Origin: an uncultured Chthoniobacterales bacterium
GTDB lineage: Bacteria; Verrucomicrobiota; Verrucomicrobiae; Chthoniobacterales; UBA10450
NCBI GenBank assembly: GCA_955652855.1
Contig: CATPCN010000394.1
Coordinates: 1-9,906 of the forward strand
Direction: 5' to 3'
DNA: 9,906 nt
Part shown: positions 6,120 to 9,906 of the stretch, one piece after another
Position numbering within the stretch: position 1 is the first letter of the stretch
How the letters are laid out: each line of letters starts with the position of its first letter
Position numbers and translations under genes: made by a program
Notes under the pieces: generated by a model
Database searches by the model: none
What the model was told of the DNA's origin: nothing
Seen by the model: the letters and a program-made list of their open reading frames with translations, nothing else

Positions 6120-6995
6120 ATGGAAATTCCTTACACGGTCAGCACCCGGCCTGACACGGGACTTTGGAACGCGAAGGTCGGCATCTGGCTCTTCCTCGCA
6201 TCGGAAGTGATGCTCTTCGGCGGACTTTTCTCCGCTTACATTTTCTTGCGACTCGATGCGGAGCCGGGCTTCTGGCCGCACGGATTATTGAACGTGCCCG
6301 TCGGCACGATGAATACCGCGATCCTGATCGCATCGTCGGTCACAGTGGTTTTGGCATGGGCGGCGCTGAAAATGAGGCAGTTCACGCGCTACAAAATTTA
6401 CATGGGCCTTACCATTCTCTGCGGCGTTATCTTTTTGGTGGTGAAGCTCGCTTACGAATGGCCGCAGAAGTTCGAGCACTTCGGCGCTTACATTAAATCG
6501 AGCGCGCTCGAAAAGTATGAGCCCTACCTCGGCAATAAACATGCCGCCGAAAAAGGCTTGGCGCCCCGCGTCGAAATCAGCGGCCATTTGCACAATCGCG
6601 AAGCGCTCAACGATCCGAACGTCAAAGAATACGAGATTGCGCTAGATCCAGTGAACGCGGACCCGACCAATCCGAAAATGGATCGCCCGCATTTCTTTTA
6701 CGTTCCGCCCACTGAGAAGATCGCCACGGTCGAGAAGGCAGACGTCGAGTACGCGAATATGTTTTTGCCAAAACACAGCGCGTACTTCGCCAGTTATTTT
6801 ACAATCACGGGCCTCCACGGCCTGCACGTGCTCGGCGGCGTGATCGTTTTCATTTATTTATGGTTGCCGATCGGCGCGAATCTTTACAAACGCAATCCGG
6901 AACATTTGGCCAACCGGGTTGAAGTGGCCGGCTTATTCTGGCACTTTGTAGATCTGGTTTGGATTTTCGTTTTTCCGCTTTTTTATTTGCTCTAA
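6120..6995 (+). CDS. ctaE: Cytochrome c oxidase subunit III with large soluble insertion
   Basis: The 291-aa protein is a five-helix subunit III, which stabilises subunit I and proton uptake through the D-channel. Helices lie at about 21-43 (WLFLASEVMLFGGLFSAYI), 62-83, 93-112, 222-249 (FTITGLHGLHVLGG) and 269-290 (GLFWHFVDLVWIFVFPLFY). All are characteristic of the family. Between helices 3 and 4, residues about 115-219 form a long polar segment rich in charged residues and proline. Ordinary relatives have only a short loop of about 20 residues there. The segment is in frame, has no stop and uses codons like its surroundings, so it looks native. It starts 18 nt after ctaD with no visible Shine-Dalgarno, which suggests translational coupling. 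Confidence 0.96.
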   Translation: MEIPYTVSTRPDTGLWNAKVGIWLFLASEVMLFGGLFSAYIFLRLDAEPGFWPHGLLNVPVGTMNTAILIASSVTVVLAWAALKMRQFTRYKIYMGLTILCGVIFLVVKLAYEWPQKFEHFGAYIKSSALEKYEPYLGNKHAAEKGLAPRVEISGHLHNREALNDPNVKEYEIALDPVNADPTNPKMDRPHFFYVPPTEKIATVEKADVEYANMFLPKHSAYFASYFTITGLHGLHVLGGVIVFIYLWLPIGANLYKRNPEHLANRVEVAGLFWHFVDLVWIFVFPLFYLL

Positions 6996-6998
6996 ACA

Positions 6999-7340
6999 AT
7001 GAATAACCCGCCTGACGTTTCACAAGATCCGAGCGAGCACGAGGAGTACGCGCACAACGTGCAGAAGCACGTGAAAGGATATTTGGTGGTCGGCGCGATG
7101 CTGCTCGCCTTCACCGCCATTACGGTCGCGCTTTCCTATGTCGATTTTGGTACGCGCAAGGCGAACATCGCGGTCGCCATGCTGGTGGCGATGTTAAAAG
7201 CGGGCTTGGTCGCTGGCATCTTTATGCATTTGGCCGCGGAGAAACGGCTCATCTATCGCGTCCTTCTTTTCACCGGTTTTTTCGTGCTCGGACTTTTCTG
7301 GCTCACTTTTCTCGCGTGGTACGATCCGATTACGCATTAA
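6999..7340 (+). CDS. Cytochrome c oxidase subunit IV (prokaryotic type)
   Basis: The 113-aa protein has a polar, acidic N-terminus (residues 1-25) and three membrane helices at about 27-47, 56-78 and 87-107. The second helix carries the family pattern of small bacterial oxidase subunit IV (AMLVAMLKAGLVAGIFMHL), followed by a basic EKRLIYR turn. These subunits (CtaF/CyoD-like, COX4_pro) support assembly and stability of the core and have no cofactor. The ATG lies 3 nt after the ctaE stop and has no ribosome site of its own, so coupled translation is likely. Its length and helix count are normal for the family. Confidence 0.9.
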   Translation: MNNPPDVSQDPSEHEEYAHNVQKHVKGYLVVGAMLLAFTAITVALSYVDFGTRKANIAVAMLVAMLKAGLVAGIFMHLAAEKRLIYRVLLFTGFFVLGLFWLTFLAWYDPITH

Positions 7341-7550
7341 ATGTCCCTCAAAGGTTTCCATATCGTTTTCATCGTTTTCTCTACGCTGCTCGCGCTCGGT
7401 GTCGGCGCGTGGTGCCTTTGGGTCGATCTCGTGGAAGGCGCGCCAATTTATTTGACGGGCGCGGTTTGTTCGTTCGTCGTCGCGGTTGCGCTGGTCGTTT
7501 ACGGCGTTTGGTTTTACCGGAAAATGAAACGACTCCGAATCATCACGTGA
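7341..7550 (+). CDS. Small two-helix membrane protein in the oxidase operon, function unknown
   Basis: I do not recognise a named family. The 69-aa product has two predicted membrane helices, about residues 7-28 and 38-59, joined by a short acidic turn (DLVEGAP). It ends in a basic tail (YRKMKRLRIIT), so both termini probably face the cytoplasm. The ATG directly abuts the TAA of the subunit IV gene (TAAATG), and its own TGA overlaps the GTG of the next gene. With no spacing on either side, it is almost certainly translated with the oxidase. It may be a minor oxidase subunit or assembly factor. That is inferred from position alone. Confidence 0.8.
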   Translation: MSLKGFHIVFIVFSTLLALGVGAWCLWVDLVEGAPIYLTGAVCSFVVAVALVVYGVWFYRKMKRLRIIT

Positions 7551-7807
7551 AAGCGAAAATTATCTCGATCTTGTTATTGTCGATCTTGTCGCCCGTCGGC
7601 CAGGCGATGGCCTGCTCCGTTTGCTACACTGGAAAAGTTTCCAAAGTGACCGAGCACATGGCAATCGCCATCTGGGTCTTGATGGGCGCCGTTATGTCGG
7701 TGCTCGGCGGAGTGGGCGCGTTCAGTTTTCATCTCTGGCGGCACGCGCACATGCCGCTCGAGCCGCATCAGGAGCTCGCGGAGGAAGACCTGGATCAATA
7801 TGATTAG
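7547..7807 (+). CDS. Exported/membrane-anchored small CxxC protein in the oxidase operon
   Basis: The GTG at 7547 overlaps the preceding TGA as GTGA and opens an 86-aa protein. A longer frame from 7316 exists, but its upstream part only shadows the previous gene. Residues 1-22 form a signal peptide (KAK, hydrophobic core, then an AMA cleavage-like site). The mature end begins C23-S-V-C26-Y, a CxxC pair without the His of a heme c site. One membrane helix follows (about 39-63), then a His-containing acidic tail (WRHAHMPLEPHQELAEEDLDQYD). Topology suggests the two Cys face the periplasm near the membrane, where CuA of subunit II is assembled. A copper-handling or thiol role is a hypothesis from position and motif. 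It could also be a lipoprotein, although AMAC is a poor lipobox. I recall similar ACxVC proteins beside oxidase genes in related phyla. Confidence 0.85.
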   Translation: MKAKIISILLLSILSPVGQAMACSVCYTGKVSKVTEHMAIAIWVLMGAVMSVLGGVGAFSFHLWRHAHMPLEPHQELAEEDLDQYD

Positions 7808-8711
7808 CCTGGCGGTGATCAACGAGTTCCTCGGCCAGCCGCCAAACGCTTCCGAGCACGGCTTTCAAATTGATCACATCCTCGAGTTCAGTCACTGGTT
7901 CATGGGCGCACTCTTCATCGGGTGGTCCGCTTATTTTGTTTACGTCCTGCTGCGTTTTCGCAAAGGCCGGCATCCAGCGGCCGATCACGAAGGCGTGCGC
8001 AGCGGAATTTCCACGCATCTCGAGTTTGCAGTCGTTTTAATCGAGGCCGTTCTCTTTGTCGGGTTCGCCGTGCCGCTGTGGGCGAAGCGCGTGAACGAAT
8101 TTCCCGAGACGGGTGACGCCATTTTAGTTCACGCCATCGGCCAGCAGTTCAATTGGAACTTCCATCTGCCCGGTCCGGACGGACAATTTGGACGACGCGA
8201 TATCAATCTGGTCACCAATTCCAATCCGCTCGGTTTGGACCCGAACGATCCGGCCTCGAAAGATGACATCGTTGTTCTGGGAGAGCTGCACATCCCCCTC
8301 AATCGGTCGGTCATCGTCGAAGTTTCATCCAAAGATGTGATTCACAATTTCGCTCTGCCGCACATGCGGATCGCACAAGATGCGATCCCGGGTTCAGTGA
8401 TTCCGATGTGGTTCAAGCCGATCAAGGCCGGCACCTACGAAATTGTTTGCGGCCAGCTCTGCGGTCTCGGCCATTCTGGAATGAAAGGAACGCTCGTGGT
8501 TGATTCGCCGGCGGATTATCAAACGTGGCTGAACGAGCGCGTGGAATTGTCCGGGACGCAAAGCGCCCCGGCGCCGGCGCAGCGTCCGCCCGGTGAGCCG
8601 CCGGTCGGTCCTACGCCGGGAACAATTGCGCCGCCCGGTGCACCGAAAACGGCGAATCCCAGTGGTGCGTCTGACGGACAGGCTGCGTTTTCCCCGACTC
8701 CCGGCGGGTAA
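7800..8711 (+). CDS. ctaC: Cytochrome c oxidase subunit II with CuA site
   Basis: The 303-aa protein accepts electrons from cytochrome c through the binuclear CuA centre. Helices lie at about 31-52 and 73-94. The periplasmic cupredoxin domain starts with the aromatic stretch QFNWNFHLPGPDGQFG (116-131). CuA ligands are complete: H182 (VIHNF), then C217, C221, H225 and M228 in CGQLCGLGHSGM, with E at the usual backbone position replaced by Q219. E75, at the start of helix 2, aligns with the Glu at the K-channel entrance of classical oxidases. A second Glu, E82, lies two turns deeper. No cytochrome c domain is fused. Residues 254-303 are a Pro-rich, low-complexity periplasmic tail with 14 prolines. 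The ATG overlaps the end of the CxxC gene by 8 nt, and GGAGGAAG (7780-7787) is a likely ribosome site. Confidence 0.97.
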   Translation: MISLAVINEFLGQPPNASEHGFQIDHILEFSHWFMGALFIGWSAYFVYVLLRFRKGRHPAADHEGVRSGISTHLEFAVVLIEAVLFVGFAVPLWAKRVNEFPETGDAILVHAIGQQFNWNFHLPGPDGQFGRRDINLVTNSNPLGLDPNDPASKDDIVVLGELHIPLNRSVIVEVSSKDVIHNFALPHMRIAQDAIPGSVIPMWFKPIKAGTYEIVCGQLCGLGHSGMKGTLVVDSPADYQTWLNERVELSGTQSAPAPAQRPPGEPPVGPTPGTIAPPGAPKTANPSGASDGQAAFSPTPGG

Positions 8712-8717
8712 CAACAA

Positions 8718-8748
8718 GACCGGAAACCGGAAATCGGGGACCGGAAAG
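8718..8748. repeat. Short CCGGAAA-type repeat cluster between ctaC and ctaA
   Basis: The 39-nt gap holds GACCGGAAA at 8718 and again at 8740, with ACCGGAAA and ATCGGGG in between, so it is built almost wholly of one degenerate unit. The last copy (GGAAAG) lies just before the GTG of ctaA and may double as its ribosome site. Such units can be a dispersed intergenic repeat family, but only this copy is visible here. Confidence 0.5.
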
Positions 8749-8750
8749 TA

Positions 8751-9788
8751 GTGCAAAGATCGACATCTCCATTGTCGGCTCGGTGGCTGAATCGTTTCGC
8801 GTGGTTGACGGTCGTCGCGACGCTTTTTTTGATTTGCAGCGGTGGCATGGTGACAAGCAAAGGCGTGGGTCTGGCTGTGCCCGATTGGCCGACCACGTTC
8901 GGTTACAACATGTTTTTGTTTCCGGTATCGAAGTGGGTTGGCGGAATTTTTTTTGAGCACACGCATCGTTTGATCGCTTCGATCGTCGGATTTCTCACGA
9001 TCATTCTCGCGAGTTGGTTGTGGAAATCGGAAACGCGACGCTGGGTTCGTAATCTCGGCTGCGCCGCGCTTGGCGCAGTCGTGCTGCAAGGTGTGCTTGG
9101 CGGATTGCGCGTCACGATGTTGAAAGATGAGATTGGAATTTTCCACGCCTGCCTCGCGCAATTCTTTCTTGGCATGCTGGTCGTAATTGCGGTCGCACTC
9201 TCCAAGGCATGGGAGCAATTTTTCAGAATCGAAAACGTACGACCAGTTGCATGGATTGCGCTCGTGACGACGGCGATCATTTATTTGCAGCTCGCACTCG
9301 GCGCCACCATGCGGCACGAACATCGAGGCCTATCGATTCTCGATTTTCCGACGGCGAACGGCGCGTGGATTCCCGATACGAGCGCGCGCGCGCTGGAAAA
9401 GATCAACGCATGGCGCGACGCGCGCGGTTTGTCGGACGTGAACGCATTTCAAACCTGGTTGCAGATGGCGCATCGCTTCGTTGCGGTTTTGATCGCCGCC
9501 GGCGTGATTACCTTTTGCTTTCGCGTTTGGAAAGATGCGCGGCACATCGCCCTGCTGAGGCGTATGTCGATCTTGTGGCTCGCGCTTTTGTTTTGCCAGG
9601 TCACGCTCGGCGCCTGGACGATCTGGAGTAACAAGGCCGCCGACATCGCGACCGCCCATGTCGCGGTCGGCGCAAGCATGTTTGCGATCGGTGTGGCGAT
9701 CTCGGCTGTTACTCTGCGGCTTCGGCGAACAAATCTGGACGCTCCATCCGAAAACGCGTTCATTGCAGAGAAGGCGCAAGCGATATGA
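8751..9788 (+). CDS. ctaA: Heme A synthase
   Basis: The 345-aa integral membrane protein oxidises the C8 methyl of heme O to a formyl group, giving the heme A used by subunit I. It has about eight helices. The hallmark SGGMVTSKGVGLAVPDWPTT lies at residues 30-49. Conserved histidines are H70 and H72 (FFEHTHRLIAS), H132 (IGIFHACLAQ), H241 (QMAHRFVAVL) and H303 (IATAHVAVGA). It lacks the extracellular Cys pair of Bacillus-type enzymes. The loop at about 189-232 is longer and polar. The GTG at 8751 is the first usable start, with GGAAAG shortly upstream; the next Met (33) lies inside the conserved motif. Its TGA overlaps the ATG of ctaB, so heme O and heme A synthases are coupled. Confidence 0.95.
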   Translation: MQRSTSPLSARWLNRFAWLTVVATLFLICSGGMVTSKGVGLAVPDWPTTFGYNMFLFPVSKWVGGIFFEHTHRLIASIVGFLTIILASWLWKSETRRWVRNLGCAALGAVVLQGVLGGLRVTMLKDEIGIFHACLAQFFLGMLVVIAVALSKAWEQFFRIENVRPVAWIALVTTAIIYLQLALGATMRHEHRGLSILDFPTANGAWIPDTSARALEKINAWRDARGLSDVNAFQTWLQMAHRFVAVLIAAGVITFCFRVWKDARHIALLRRMSILWLALLFCQVTLGAWTIWSNKAADIATAHVAVGASMFAIGVAISAVTLRLRRTNLDAPSENAFIAEKAQAI

Positions 9789-9906
9789 AAACCGCAACAC
9801 TCGAGACCGCATCGACGCCAGCGTGGCGTGGGCGATTAAACAATCGCGCGGTCTTTGATTTTGCCGAGCTGATCAAAGCGCGATTGACGCTGCTCGTTCT
9901 TCTCAC
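9785..9906 (+). CDS. ctaB: Protoheme IX farnesyltransferase (heme O synthase), N-terminal start only
   Basis: The ATG at 9785 overlaps the ctaA stop as ATGA, and 40 codons follow before the window ends. The sequence FDFAELIKARLTLLVLL (residues 24-40) matches the start of the first helix of UbiA-type heme O synthases, where [DE]-[FL]-x-x-L-x-K-x-R-[LV]-x-x-L-V is usual. Most have KPR where this has KAR. The enzyme adds a farnesyl group to heme B, the step just before CtaA. GAGAAGG (9768-9774) is a well-spaced ribosome site. The catalytic aspartate motifs lie beyond the edge, so the call rests on this start plus operon position. Confidence 0.88.
   Translation, partial: MKTATLETASTPAWRGRLNNRAVFDFAELIKARLTLLVLL

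Noticed and set aside
7316..7546. N-terminal extension of the CxxC protein up to an ATG at 7316
   Set aside because: It overlaps the subunit IV end and the 69-aa gene in another frame, is Arg-rich, and would bury the obvious signal peptide.
7613..7624. CSVC as a heme c binding site
   Set aside because: A heme c site needs CxxCH; the residue after the second Cys is Tyr.
8394..9323. A 309-codon minus-strand frame spanning the ctaC end and ctaA
   Set aside because: It lies opposite two confident genes and has a biased Arg/His composition with no domain.

Overview
The window looks like a bacterial chromosome segment of moderately high GC whose right half is an aa3-type cytochrome c oxidase operon. 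Gene order, short or absent Shine-Dalgarno sites and the style of the small proteins recall Verrucomicrobiota or Acidobacteriota soil lineages. That placement is an impression from sequence style; there is no marker gene here to settle it.

Left part (1-2411). On the minus strand, running off the left edge, is the N-terminal third of an FAD-linked oxidase of the GlcD / D-lactate dehydrogenase type. Divergent from it is a small protein with a C-terminal membrane anchor and an internally duplicated motif of about 27 residues. A stretch of about 620 bp without a convincing gene follows (913-1534), holding an inverted repeat and an imperfect direct repeat. Next come a histidine-phosphatase gene and a fragment of about 32 codons that is plainly the start (Rossmann fold) of an FAD-dependent oxidoreductase. 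The fragment breaks off exactly where the 3' end of a convergent gene begins.

Middle (2394-4113). Two minus-strand genes encode a membrane-anchored SRPBCC/START-type protein and an 81-aa basic protein. A divergent PAPS-dependent sulfotransferase gene follows on the plus strand.

Right part (4206-9906). The tightly packed run is ctaD (subunit I), ctaE (subunit III), a subunit IV gene, a 69-aa two-helix protein, an 86-aa exported CxxC protein, ctaC (subunit II with a complete CuA site), ctaA (heme A synthase) and the start of ctaB (heme O synthase). It supplies the oxidase core and the two enzymes that convert heme B to heme O and then heme A. Subunit II sits late in the operon, after two small uncharacterised membrane genes.

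The most interesting signal is in the oxidase. Subunit I keeps all six metal-ligand histidines, the cross-linked Tyr and the D-channel residues. At the canonical K-channel positions, however, it has Ile384 for Lys and Ala321 for Ser. Subunit III carries a soluble insertion of roughly 100 residues between its third and fourth helices. The small CxxC protein is a candidate accessory or copper-handling factor.
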